From assembly GCA_024709505.1 (NCBI GenBank), contig JANJWP010000027.1, positions 1 to 64,000 on the forward strand: a stretch of 64,000 nucleotides of DNA, given 5' to 3'. A program made the position numbers and the translations under genes. This DNA is from Candidatus Altimarinota bacterium. GTDB lineage: Bacteria; Patescibacteriota; Gracilibacteria; BD1-5; UBA2023. Below, piece after piece: positions 9,757 through 18,598 of this stretch (positions within the stretch are counted from its first letter, which is position 1; every line of letters starts with the position of its first letter). Under the pieces are notes generated by a model, which was not told the DNA's origin, made no database searches, and saw nothing but the letters and a program-made list of their open reading frames with translations.

Positions 9757-10836
9757 ATGTCCGCAAAACGATCCATGCCGTACCGTTCTTCTCCGGAGAC
9801 CGTCGAAACCGCGCGACGGTCAATCGAATCGGCGGTGGAATCCTGAGCCGTGAGCCGGATTTTGGAGTTTGTCCGCAAAGGAGCCAGCCAGCCGTTCTGA
9901 GAAATTCCGAATGCTCGCGACATTGGCCGTTACGTCGCCTTCGAAGAACGAAAAATGGCCGCGCTCGAAAACCGAGCTCATCTCCTTTTGATCGAGACGG
10001 TCATTCCAGCGTGCACCGATTATGTTCGAGACCGTTTTCGGGAGGAGCTGCAAGGCGAATTCCCCCGGTTCGATTCGATTCTTTTCGCTCCCGAATACAC
10101 CTCTTCCACCGAGCGTGAAATTTTTGGATGAGAACTTCCTCCGCTCGTGTCGAGATATTCGGGGGGTTGCGAGCCGGTGTACGAAAACGGCGAAGCGAAA
10201 ATCGGACTGAGGCTCAACTTCGATTCGGTGTTCAAAAGTCTCGAAGAAGAGGAAGAAATCACTCGCGAATCCTTTGAGGATTTCGTGGTGCAAGTTCTTT
10301 TCCACGAAGTCATGCACGCACTCTCGGCCAATGTGTACCTCACCGACGAAGGGAAGCGTTCGGCCATTGCCAAGTGGCTCCGTTTTCTCGAAAACGTCGG
10401 GGAAATTCCCGAATATCCCGATTGGAGCGAAATTTCGACGCGATTCGGATATTCGTGCACGTTCGTGGGCGCTTCAAACGGCGACGGCGAACCGACGTAC
10501 CGGTCTTTTCCCGAAATAAACGACATGAACGAAGCCCTCACCGACATTTTTGCCGCGAGGGCTTACGCGCGTTACCGAAAAAAATCATGACTTCCGTCGA
10601 AGCGCTACGTTTTCGGATATCCGCTCCATGCCAAAGCCCTTCATGGGGCACTCGCCGAATTTTGCCGCGAAAACGGCCACGACTTCGACGAAACCTTCAA
10701 AATGATCGAACGGGGGTATTTTTTTGACGACGGCGACTATCTCGACGCCTTTGAAAACGTGTTGTGGGCCATAGTAAACCCGTTTTCGCTCCGCCTTCAA
10801 GGCGCCCGGATTTGGAATCACGACGAAAACGCGTAG
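9757..10836 (+). CDS. Putative zinc metallopeptidase (HExxH zincin-like)
   Basis: A 359-residue protein read through four TGA codons (9844, about 9895, 10129, 10588). Residues 183-187 are HEVMH inside a hydrophobic helix (VLFHEVMHALSA), the zinc-binding signature, and a Glu in NEALTDIFAARAY about 72 residues later is a plausible third ligand. No signal peptide is visible, so it is probably cytoplasmic. A strong promoter ends 6 nt before the ATG. It is followed 28 bp later by creD. The exact peptidase family is not recognised; the substrate is unknown. Confidence 0.7.
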
Positions 10837-10864
10837 GATATCGGGCGAATAACCCCCAAATCCC

Positions 10865-12337
10865 ATGGACACCCCCGTTAAGACGGCCGTAAGGAATTCG
10901 CCGATCTTCAAGATCGTCGTTTGCGGATTCCTCGGACTTCTCCTGATGATTCCGGCGAGCATGGTTCAAGATCTCGTTCGCGACCGAAGTTCCCTCAAAT
11001 CGGCCGCGACCGCCGAAATCGCTTCGAAATGGGGGGCGAGCACTACGCTCGCGGGACCGATTCTTTCCATTCCCTACGCTTCGAAAGAAGTCCGCTATCT
11101 CACGCCGAACGGCATCATGGCCCAAACGGGGCCGAAAACGGGTTTCGTCCACGTTTTGCCGAGCGAACTTTCTTACGAGACTTCGATGGATCCGTCGATC
11201 CGGAGCCGAGGCATTTACGACGTGACGGTTTACCGGAGCGCGAATGTCATCCGGGGGAAGTTCGATCTCGAATGACTTTCCGCCCTTTTTGAAAAGCTTG
11301 GAACGCCCGATTACTCGAAAGCGCTGGTCACGATTGGATTCAGCGACTCCAAGGGGGTCGAAGCCGTTTCGGAAATCACTTTCGGCAGTGCGTCGAGCCC
11401 GTTTGTTCCAGGCTCGGAAATTCGTGGCGTATTGTCGAACGGAACCTCCGCGAAAATCGATCTTTCGTCCATGAGCGGAACCGTTTCGTTCTCGTCGGAA
11501 ATCGTGCTGCGCGGTTCGGAATGGATGAAGTTCGTCCCGCTCGGAAAAACGACCTCGGTAAAAATGTCTTCCGCTTGGCCGAATCCGAGTTTCGACGGCG
11601 CGTTCCTTCCTTCGAGCCGGACGGTCAACGAATCGGGATTCCAAGCCGAGTGGAAAATCCTCGATTACAACCGGAATTTTCCCCAACACTGGGTAGACAA
11701 CGCTTATTCGCTTGGATACGTTCCGACCGGAGTTTCCTATGAAGGCGGCGGAAACTGGGACGGATACGGCATGATGGCCGAACGTTCGATGAAATACGCT
11801 TCGACGACTCAGGATTCCGAAGCTTCCGGTCTCAATATCGGAAACTCGGCCTTCGGAGTGAGCCTCAAGCCGGGCGTTGATTCCTATTCGAAAACCTCCC
11901 GGACAGTCAATTACGCCATCCTCATCGTCGGACTCACGTTCGTCGCGTTCTTCCTCATGGAAATACTCCATAAGCTCCGGATACATCCCATCCAATACCT
12001 TCTCGTCGGATTCGCGCTCGTGGTGTTCTATACCCTGACGCTCTCGCTCTCGGAACACTTCTCGTTTGATCTTGCCTATCTCGCTTCGGCCACGTTGACC
12101 ACGGCGCTCATCACCGCCTACGTCGCGGTAGCCTTCAAATCAAAAGCGCTCACGGCCACTATCGCCGCGATTCTCGGCATTCTCTACGCGTTCATCTACG
12201 TCATCCTGTCTTCCGAGGATTACGCCCTTCTGCTTTGAAGCTTCGGCATTTTTCTCGTTCTCGCGCTTCTTATGTACGCGACGAGAAACGTCGATTGGTA
12301 CGCCATTGGCGAGAAGAGGACGGAAAACGGAGATTAA
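10865..12337 (+). CDS. creD: CreD-family inner membrane protein
   Basis: A 490-residue protein with an N-terminal membrane segment (residues 14-34), a large external beta domain, and a C-terminal set of six helices. The diagnostic segment runs through GVDSYSKTSRTVNYAIL, LRIHPIQYLLVGFALVVFY, LSEHFSFDLAYL and SEDYALLL-TGA-SFG; CreD has Gly at the last TGA (12236). A second TGA is at 11273. CreD is a membrane protein of unknown biochemical role linked in E. coli to the CreBC regulon and envelope integrity. No creBC genes are present here. Length is close to the family norm of about 450. Confidence 0.9.
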
Positions 12338-12374
12338 TTGCCGCCCTCGTGCCGCGTTTTTATGGCATGAGGAG

Positions 12375-12402
12375 TTGACATATCGCTTTTCTTAAATATA
12401 GA
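12375..12402 (+). promoter_or_regulatory. Promoter of the peptide/radical SAM locus
   Basis: TTGACA at 12375-12380, 16-nt spacer, TATAGA at 12397-12402; expected start near 12409, giving a leader of about 43 nt to the small peptide gene. Confidence 0.7.
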
Positions 12403-12451
12403 GATATCGCCAATGTTTGGCGAAAACGCATTTCCGGCTTTAGGAGGCCTT

Positions 12452-12592
12452 ATGAAGACAGACCAAAAGAAAATGCCCGCACAACCCGTTCAGGGGCGGA
12501 TCGTCGATGGCGCCAACGCTTCGGCGTTCTCCAGTTGCGGGAACACCCGGAAGACGGCCATCCGTCCCGCTCCCGGGAAGAAGCAGGGGTAA
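12452..12592 (+). CDS. Putative RiPP precursor peptide
   Basis: A 46-codon ORF with an AGGAGG ribosome binding site at 12442-12447, rare in this window, and its own promoter. The peptide is hydrophilic: a Lys/Gln-rich start (MKTDQKKMPAQPVQGR), a middle with a single Cys (AFSSCGNTRKTAIRP) and a basic end (APGKKQG). No signal peptide. It lies 80 bp before a radical SAM/SPASM gene with a terminator in between, the classic layout that lets precursor be made in excess over maturase. One Cys and several Ser/Thr/Asn/Lys/Arg could be modified. No homolog is recognised; the RiPP role is inferred from context. Confidence 0.7.
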   Translation: MKTDQKKMPAQPVQGRIVDGANASAFSSCGNTRKTAIRPAPGKKQG

Positions 12593-12631
12593 TTCCGAGG
12601 TTTTCGAACTCCCGGGATTCGCCCGAACGGC

Positions 12632-12658
12632 ACGGGGGGCTTGCCGCCCCCCGTTTTT
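12632..12658 (+). terminator. Attenuator-like terminator between precursor and maturase
   Basis: ACGGGGGGC pairs with the downstream GCCCCCCGT around a short loop, then TTTTTCTTTTC. It lies 40 bp after the small peptide gene and 15 bp before the radical SAM start, so maturase expression depends on read-through. Confidence 0.85.
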
Positions 12659-12672
12659 CTTTTCTTTGAAAC

Positions 12673-13941
12673 ATGCGCCCGCTCCAGGATAGGAATTTTC
12701 TCGAAAACGAAATTTACGCGGTAACCCACGGCAACCGGACACTCGCCTATGCTCCGTTGACCCGATTTTTCAGCGTTCACGAATGAACCGTTTCCAAGTC
12801 CGAAATTCCGGCGGACTGGAAAGAGGCCGCCTCCAACCCTGAAAACGTTCCCGAATTCGTTTCGGAGAAAGGATTTGCCGACGAGCGGAAGAAGCTGAAA
12901 GTCCGGATGAACGTGACTTCCGCCTGCAACCTCAATTGCTCTTATTGCAGCGTGAGCGCTCAAGCGGGAAAAGGCAAGCACATGGACGAGGAACTTGCCC
13001 TCCGGGCGGTTTCGCAAATGGTCGAATTCGCCAAGGAAACGGGGATGGGTGAAATCGAACTCGCCTTTTCCGGAGGCGAACCCACGCTGCAATCCGGACT
13101 CATTGAAAAAGTCGTCGCACACGCGGACGAACGGGTTGGTGCCGAAGGCATCCAATTGGTAACGAAACTCCTGACGAACGGGGTGCTTTCGCGATCGGTG
13201 GCCGAGCGAATGGTTCCGCTTTTTAACGGAATACAGGTTTCATGGGACGGGTTTCTCGAAAACCATCCACGCTACGGAACGAAGAACGCCCAAATCTCGA
13301 AAACGGTATGGGAGAACATCCGGCGGTTTTCGGAAGCCGGATCAACCGTGAACGTCGCCATGGTCGCCTCCGAAGAAAATGCCGGAATCATCGGCACGGT
13401 GGTGGACGAAATTTATGAAACTTTTCGGATAGAGCACCTTTTCATCGCACTGAAAGACCGTCTCTGAAAGGCTTCTTCGGGAGAAAATTTCAACTACGAA
13501 GCCCTGCGCGAAGAGTACGTTCGGACTTGGAAAAAATACCGTCGCCTTTGAATCGACGTTCCGCTTACCGGAACGGACATCCACTCGATATCGCAATATC
13601 CGTGCGGAGTTTCGGCGCCGAATTTTTCCATCGCCCCGAATGGAACGGTTTCTTCGTGCACGGTATCGTTCAACGATTCCGATGATTTTGCCCGAAGTTA
13701 CGATTTTGGGGCCGTGACTCAAACCGGACTCAAGCTCAATGAATCGCGGATTGTCGAATTTCAAAAAATCGACGTCGCAAGCCTTCCGGAATGCTCCGAT
13801 TGTTTTGCGAAATGGCATTGCCGCGGCTGATGCGCTTATGCCAACCGAAAGGAATCGATGAGAATTTCGGCCCCCGAACGCTGCGAGTTCATCAGGAAGG
13901 TCGTCGCTGACAAGATATTGTTTCTCGCGGGAATCGAGTAA
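12673..13941 (+). CDS. Radical SAM/SPASM peptide maturase
   Basis: A 422-residue enzyme. An N-terminal region with a THGNRTLAYAPLTRFFSVHE-type strand pattern, seen before the barrel in many peptide maturases, is followed by the cluster-binding CNLNCSYC (Cys85, 89, 92), SAM-binding FSGGEPTL and the TIM-barrel core. The C-terminal SPASM part has YPCG, IAPNGTVSSC, LPECSDC and WHCRGGCAY, where the last GG uses TGA (13828), a conserved Gly. Further TGA: 12784, 13465, 13549. SPASM enzymes install thioether, C-C or epimer modifications on peptides, using auxiliary Fe-S clusters. Probable substrate is the upstream 46-residue peptide. Confidence 0.88.
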
Positions 13942-13954
13942 GGACGATTTTTTC

Positions 13955-14524
13955 TTATTCCAAACGGACGAATTCCATCGTCCGTTTTTTCGTGTCATAA
14001 ACCATCGTTCCGGCTTCCGGACGGACTTTTACGGCCTTTTTCATGGAAATTTTGGAAATCTCCGCATAGGCCATCGCAATGAATACGCTGTGGCTTACGA
14101 CCAAAACGTTTCCTTCCGAATCGGGCGGGAACGATTCCAAGAATGCGCGGGAACGTTTTTTCACTTCGAAAAAGCTCTCCCCTCCGGAATGCTTCCGATA
14201 AGGGAACGGTTTGGTTTCGTAAATTTCCCAATCGATTTCATCTTCGGTTTTTCCTTCCGCGATTCCAGCTCCGCGTTCGCGGATTTCGGAGCGGAGTTCG
14301 ATGGGAATCGCGAGCTTTTTGGAGATGACTTTTGAAGTTTCGACCGCTCGGGAAAGGTCGCTTGAGACGATTTTATCGAACCGGACCCCCATTGAAGCCA
14401 ACCGTTCGGCAAGCATGGCGGTTTCTTCCCTTCCTTTTTGGGAAAGCGTTCCGGGGAGCCGTCAGAGAATGATTCCGGCGGCTCATTCGACGGTTTCGCC
14501 GTGACGCAGAAAAAAAAGGCGCAT
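13955..14524 (-). CDS. Histidine phosphatase family protein (phosphoglycerate mutase-like)
   Basis: A 189-residue protein beginning MRLFFLRHGETVE, the catalytic RHG motif, then GRLPGTLSQKG, SSDLSRAVET and VVSHSVFIAMAY with the second active-site His. TGA at 14462 and 14483 are Gly. The branch includes phosphoglycerate mutases, cobalamin/ribazole phosphatases and broad-specificity phosphatases, so the substrate is not assigned. It converges on the radical SAM gene with 13 bp between stops. Confidence 0.88.
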
Positions 14525-14677
14525 AGGAGGAAGTGTTTTTTTACGGTTTTTTGGAGGAAAGATTACTCCCTTTGGCGATTGTCGCAAATTTGACCTCGAA
14601 ATTTTCAAAGATTTCCGTCACTTTTAGAAAAATTTTCCGTCTCCCCTTTCGAACGCTTATCCGTAACAACTTCCAAC

Positions 14678-15160
14678 ATGAAAGCTTTCGCCACTACCTC
14701 TGCCGCTCTCGTTGCAGCGCTTATCCCCCTCTCGGTACTCGCGGTCGAAACCGCCGTTCCGATGCTGTATTCCGAAAATCCGGACATTCTTCCCATGGCC
14801 GCTGCCGTCGTCGAGGACGAACCGCGCATGTGCACCATGGAATACGCTCCCGTCTGCGGAATCGACGGCGTAACCTACGGCAACGCCTGCGGCGCCGGAA
14901 AAACTGCCGTAGCGTATTCGGGCGAGTGCGACGCTTACGTTGATCGCGCGGCTTATGCCCGCCACGTTCGAAAATCGGAAGCCCCCATTTTTAAACGGGT
15001 TTCCGCTTATTCCGAACAAGCCCGGCTCACGGCCATTGACACCATCGAAAAACGCATCGAAGCCGTAAAAAAGAGTCGGATTGCCCGCGAGATGCAAAGA
15101 AAGCGTATTACGGAGCTCGTCTTCGTAAAGAACGTCATTTTAAAGTCGCTTGGACACTAA
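14678..15160 (+). CDS. Exported Kazal-type serine protease inhibitor domain protein
   Basis: A 160-residue protein with an N-terminal signal peptide ([22 protein letters not shown]), then a compact Kazal domain: [20 protein letters not shown], ending at YSGEC, with the expected Cys spacing and the VCGxDGxTYxN core. Only about five Cys are evident, fewer than the six of the canonical fold. The C-terminal 70 residues are basic and helical. Kazal domains bind serine proteases in a substrate-like way; the exported location suggests protection against external proteases. Own gene, no operon partners; 163 bp before the copper operon. Confidence 0.85.
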   Translation: MKAFATTSAALVAALIPLSVLAVETAVPMLYSENPDILPMAAAVVEDEPRMCTMEYAPVCGIDGVTYGNACGAGKTAVAYSGECDAYVDRAAYARHVRKSEAPIFKRVSAYSEQARLTAIDTIEKRIEAVKKSRIAREMQRKRITELVFVKNVILKSLGH

Positions 15161-15257
15161 GCACGCCCAATTTTTCGCTTTGAAAGGATTCCGATATTCA
15201 CGAGCGGGAGGACGGACGCCTTTGCCGGAGATATTTTTATGCAATCTTTGTATGAAA

Positions 15258-15303
15258 TTGACTTCATGAAATAAATTAATAGTATACCTCCACCATAGGT
15301 AAT
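15258..15303 (+). promoter_or_regulatory. csoR promoter with overlapping palindromic operator
   Basis: TTGACT at 15258-15263 lies 17 nt before AGTATA. ATACCT at 15284-15289 and AGGTAA at 15297-15302 form an inverted repeat with a 7-nt spacer, similar in shape to CsoR operators (ATACC..GGTAT). Repressor bound here would cover the -10/start region, fitting copper-induced autoregulation. Confidence 0.6.
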
Positions 15304-15323
15304 GGTATTTCTAAAAATAGGTG

Positions 15324-15602
15324 ATGAGAACCGAAAAACGGACGAAAATCCTGATAGGAACGAAGAAATGCCGGTGAATGCTCGAAAAGATAGATAGAAT
15401 GCTGGAGGACGAAGCTTACTGCGCCGATATTGCCCAGCAGATCAACGCGACCATCGGACTCCTCCGAAGCGCGAACGCGGCGCTTCTCGAAAACCACCTC
15501 CAAACGTGCGGGGTGAAAAGAATTCAATCCGGAGACCCGGAAGCCATCGCGGAGTTCTCCGAAGAAGTTATGCGCGTATGGAACGTAACGCAAAGGAACT
15601 AG
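15324..15602 (+). CDS. csoR: CsoR/RcnR-family metal-sensing repressor
   Basis: A 92-residue all-helical repressor. The Cys-His-Cys copper signature is present: Cys33 (EAYC), His58 and Cys62 (LLENHLQTC). Residues 19-30 (MLEKIDRMLEDE) match helix 1 of the family. Start is placed at ATG 15324, before a TGA (Gly) at 15375, because shorter starts lose the first half of helix 1. Apo-CsoR represses its operon; Cu(I) binding releases DNA. It heads the copper island and a palindromic operator lies just upstream. Overlaps the next gene by 25 bp. Confidence 0.88.
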
Positions 15603-16054
15603 ACTCACTTCTTATTACCTCCTCCGTGAAACGGCTTGTCGCTGTCATCCTCGCCAACTTCCTCCTTCTGCCCGTGTGCGGAAGTGCTTTGGCGTCCGCA
15701 GCGGACGCCAGCGAAATTCTGATGCACCATTCCTGATCGTCCATGGATGATTGATCCAGAATTTCGGAAGATGCCATTGCCGATACCGACACTATCTGTG
15801 AGCATCCGCACGGCGGCGACTATCCGATCATGGATTGCTGCGACCCCGACCATATGCAATCGCATATTGCGACTCCCGGAACCCGTCCTGCAGAGAAAGT
15901 AGCCAAAGTATCATCCCTCCATCTTTCCTCCCTTCTCGATTCGATCGGAAACGACGTTTCGATTTCGGCCGCGAGCCATCCTCAGACCGCCCCTCCGTGC
16001 GTCGATAAACGAGGCTATGCAGCACTCGTCGGCATCGTAAAGCGCCTCGACTAA
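15578..16054 (+). CDS. Exported His/Cys/Met-containing protein of the copper island
   Basis: A 158-residue protein with a hydrophobic N-terminal segment (LVAVILANFLLLPVCGSALASA), likely a signal peptide. After it come MHHSGSSMDD and CEHPHGGDYPIMDCCDPDHMQSHI, rich in His, Cys and Met as in metal-binding or DUF2946-like exported proteins that accompany copper pumps. Two TGA (15734, 15749) are Gly. The start overlaps csoR, so translation is probably coupled. A periplasmic or surface copper-buffering role is inferred from composition and neighbours; no family is firmly recognised. Confidence 0.65.
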
Positions 16055-16065
16055 GCCACGACCGC

Positions 16066-16136
16066 ATCCCTTCCGTAAGGGGAATTTCGCATACGTTTCA
16101 GTATGGCATGATTCCGCCTGCCCGAAGGGATTTTTC
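16066..16136 (+). terminator. Possible hairpin terminator or processing site
   Basis: ATCCCTTC and GAAGGGAT form an inverted repeat about 50 nt apart, the right arm followed by TTTTTC. The loop is long, so this is tentative. Confidence 0.35.
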
Positions 16137-16183
16137 GTGCTTCTATTTTAATCTGATTGCTTACAAATAACTTTTACCATCCC

Positions 16184-16477
16184 ATGAAGAAGAACATTCT
16201 TATAGTCGCGCTTTCGCTCGGTCTCGTACTCCTCCTCGCATCCTGTTCGACCGGATCAAGCCATACCATGGACGACGGTTCCAATATGGATGGGGCGATC
16301 CATGAATCCTCCGCCGAACATACCGAATGAGATTTCCACGCTATGGAAGACGGATCGTCCATGGCCGGAAAAATTCACGAAGAGTCCGAAAGCCACGCTC
16401 CGGGCGATGTCCACACCATGGAAGACGGTTCTGCCATGGAAGGCGCTGCTCATGAGGAGGCGACAGAAAGCCAGTAG
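16184..16477 (+). CDS. Met/His-rich lipoprotein with three tandem repeats
   Basis: A 97-residue lipoprotein: the N-terminus ends in LLLASC, a good lipobox. The mature chain is built of three related units, HTMDDGSNMDGAIHE, HAMEDGSSMAGKIHE and HTMEDGSAMEGAAHE, separated by Ser/Glu-rich spacers. Each unit holds two His and two Met, ligands favoured by Cu(I)/Ag(I). One TGA (Gly) at 16328. It sits between the csoR pair and the RND adaptor gene, so a membrane-tethered copper chaperone or buffer is likely. The name is descriptive only. Confidence 0.75.
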
Positions 16478-16498
16478 CCTACCACTAACGTTTAACAA

Positions 16499-18571
16499 AT
16501 GAAGAAATCAATGATCATAAAGGTTGGGGCTTCCTTGTTCGCCATCGCGGGAGTTGGGTACGCGCTGTACGCCTACATAGAATCGCCCGGACAGGTCCCC
16601 CGTAAGAAAACGGCAGCAGCCGACCACTCCAAAATGGAGCGGATGGTCACCTACGTGAAGCCCAAGGCCTACGTCGGAACCAAGGCAGCCATCACTTCGT
16701 ACCTCGGGGAAATCCAGACCGAAAAGAACGGTCAGATCTACGCGTACCGGAACGGAATCATCGAGGCGTACCTCGCGAACGTGGGTGATACCGTTAAGAA
16801 AGGGCAGGTGGTAGCACGTCTGCTTCCGGCGGAATACTCCCCGGACATCGCGAACATGATCGCGGACCGGAAAGCCGAACGGACCCGTTCAGTAGGAATG
16901 GTGAAGTCCGCCGAACTCACCCTCGCCGAAGCGAAGTCCCGCCGGGAAAAGATCCTCGCCGCCGCCGATCTCAAAATCGCGAACGCGAACACGATCGCGA
17001 ACCGAGTCACCGATACCACTTCGAGCCAACTCGACAAGACCGCGCTCGAACAGGACGCGAAGGTCGCGAAGCTCGAATCCGATCTCGCTTCCATGGACGT
17101 TCAGATTTCTTCCCAGGAAAAGACGGTCGAAAACATGAAGAAGAAGACCGAAGCGTCGGTGGCCCTCGAATCCGACAAGCTCGCACTCCGCGAGACGACC
17201 GTGAAAACCGCGATCAAGAATGCCCACGCGACGCTCCTGCAAATTTTTTACGGAGCGGATTCGTCGCTCTATAGCGTAAATCAGCTCAGGAACACGTATT
17301 TCGGAGCGAGGAACTCCTCCACCGTAAATGCCTTCACGAACGCGATGGCAACCTTCCATGCGAAGTACCAGGAGATAGATTCGCTTACCAAGGACGAATC
17401 CTTCGCGTTCGCTCGGGAAGTCGCTGACACCGTGGACAAGGGGATAAGGGTGCTCGACGCGACGGTCGTGTCCGCCGATTACGGCGAGGACATGCTTACC
17501 GCCGACAAAAAGATGCTTTTCGAGGCGAAGACCGATTCCATGAACGGAATCCTCACGATCCTCAACATGTACGAGGAACAGAAGAGCATGCTCGCGAAGG
17601 AAACGAGCGTGTCTTCCGCCGAACTCGCGAACGAAACGCTCATGCTCGACAAGCTGAAAGCGGAGCGTTCGGTCGTAGAAAAGGAACTCGCCATGGCACG
17701 TGCCGAAAAGGACCGGATGATCGCGGAAGTCCGCAACATGAAGAGCGAATCCGAGAACGAGGCTTCCAAAATGGTGACCGCCGAAAACGCCGATAAAATC
17801 ATGTCGCTTTCCGAAGCCGACAAGATGGTCACGGAAGCGGAAAAGATGCTCATCGACGCGAGATCTTCCCTCCAGGCGGCGAACGAAGCCCTCGGAGTCC
17901 TCGAATCCGCGGGATTCTCGAACGAGGTCCGCGCGCCTTTCGACGGAAAGATTACCAGGCGTTACGTCAACGTCGGGGAATCCGTATCCATGTCGTCCCC
18001 GTTCTACGACATCGTAGGCACCGCTTCCAAGAAGCAGGCGCCAAAAACCTTCGTGCGCTTCGAGATTCCGGAAACGGACCTCCTCGATGCGACGATCGAT
18101 AAGGAAATCCGATTCTACCGCACGGCCGAACCGCTCCGAAAACTCACCGCGAGGATCGCCCGGGTTTCCCCGGCAGTCGGGTCCGCGACGAAGGGGGTTG
18201 TTATCGAAGCCGAATTTAACGAGGAGATCGAAAGCATCCAGGTTGGATCGAGCGTCCGGGTCGAAATGGAAAAGGCGGGAAACATGCTCCTCATTCCGTC
18301 GGCATCGGTAGCGCAATCGGACGACGGAAAACTCTCCGTCTTCACGGTCGATTCCAAGGGCATCGTAAAATCCAAGGAGATCTCGACCGAACGCACCGTA
18401 GGTCTCGACGTATACGTATCGTCCGGACTTACTAAAGACGACCGTATCGTCGAGCTCCCGAAGAACTACGCGTTCCTCGAAGACGGGGTAAAGGTCTCCC
18501 CGATGGAAAAGCCGACCGTATCGGCTCCTGCGGGCGCGGCTTTGTCCATGCCGGAAGGGCATAAGCATTAA
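16499..18571 (+). CDS. RND efflux periplasmic adaptor (CusB/HlyD-type membrane fusion protein)
   Basis: A 690-residue adaptor, much longer than usual (about 400), because of a very long coiled-coil hairpin (roughly residues 125-470). It has a signal anchor at residues 8-28, the first half of the barrel-sandwich hybrid (IYAYRNGIIEAYLANVGDTVKKGQVVARL), the hairpin, the second half (VRAPFDGKITRRYVNVGESV) and a beta-barrel/membrane-proximal domain ending with HKH. No TGA codons occur in its 691 codons, unlike neighbours. It partners the RND pump encoded 28 bp downstream. No outer-membrane channel gene is seen. Metal specificity (Cu/Ag) is inferred from csoR and the oxidase. Confidence 0.88.
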   Translation: MKKSMIIKVGASLFAIAGVGYALYAYIESPGQVPRKKTAAADHSKMERMVTYVKPKAYVGTKAAITSYLGEIQTEKNGQIYAYRNGIIEAYLANVGDTVKKGQVVARLLPAEYSPDIANMIADRKAERTRSVGMVKSAELTLAEAKSRREKILAAADLKIANANTIANRVTDTTSSQLDKTALEQDAKVAKLESDLASMDVQISSQEKTVENMKKKTEASVALESDKLALRETTVKTAIKNAHATLLQIFYGADSSLYSVNQLRNTYFGARNSSTVNAFTNAMATFHAKYQEIDSLTKDESFAFAREVADTVDKGIRVLDATVVSADYGEDMLTADKKMLFEAKTDSMNGILTILNMYEEQKSMLAKETSVSSAELANETLMLDKLKAERSVVEKELAMARAEKDRMIAEVRNMKSESENEASKMVTAENADKIMSLSEADKMVTEAEKMLIDARSSLQAANEALGVLESAGFSNEVRAPFDGKITRRYVNVGESVSMSSPFYDIVGTASKKQAPKTFVRFEIPETDLLDATIDKEIRFYRTAEPLRKLTARIARVSPAVGSATKGVVIEAEFNEEIESIQVGSSVRVEMEKAGNMLLIPSASVAQSDDGKLSVFTVDSKGIVKSKEISTERTVGLDVYVSSGLTKDDRIVELPKNYAFLEDGVKVSPMEKPTVSAPAGAALSMPEGHKH

Positions 18572-18598
18572 AAAAACTTATTCCCTAACCGATACAAC

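Noticed and set aside
9757-10836. UGA as selenocysteine
   Set aside because: TGA occurs in about half the genes with no SECIS-like pattern and at Gly positions.
10697-12058. A 453-codon minus-strand ORF opposite creD
   Set aside because: Shadow of creD; rich in Arg and His without recognisable domain.
16889-18568. A 559-codon minus-strand ORF opposite the RND adaptor
   Set aside because: No protein-like motifs; Arg/His/Phe-rich composition typical of an antisense shadow.
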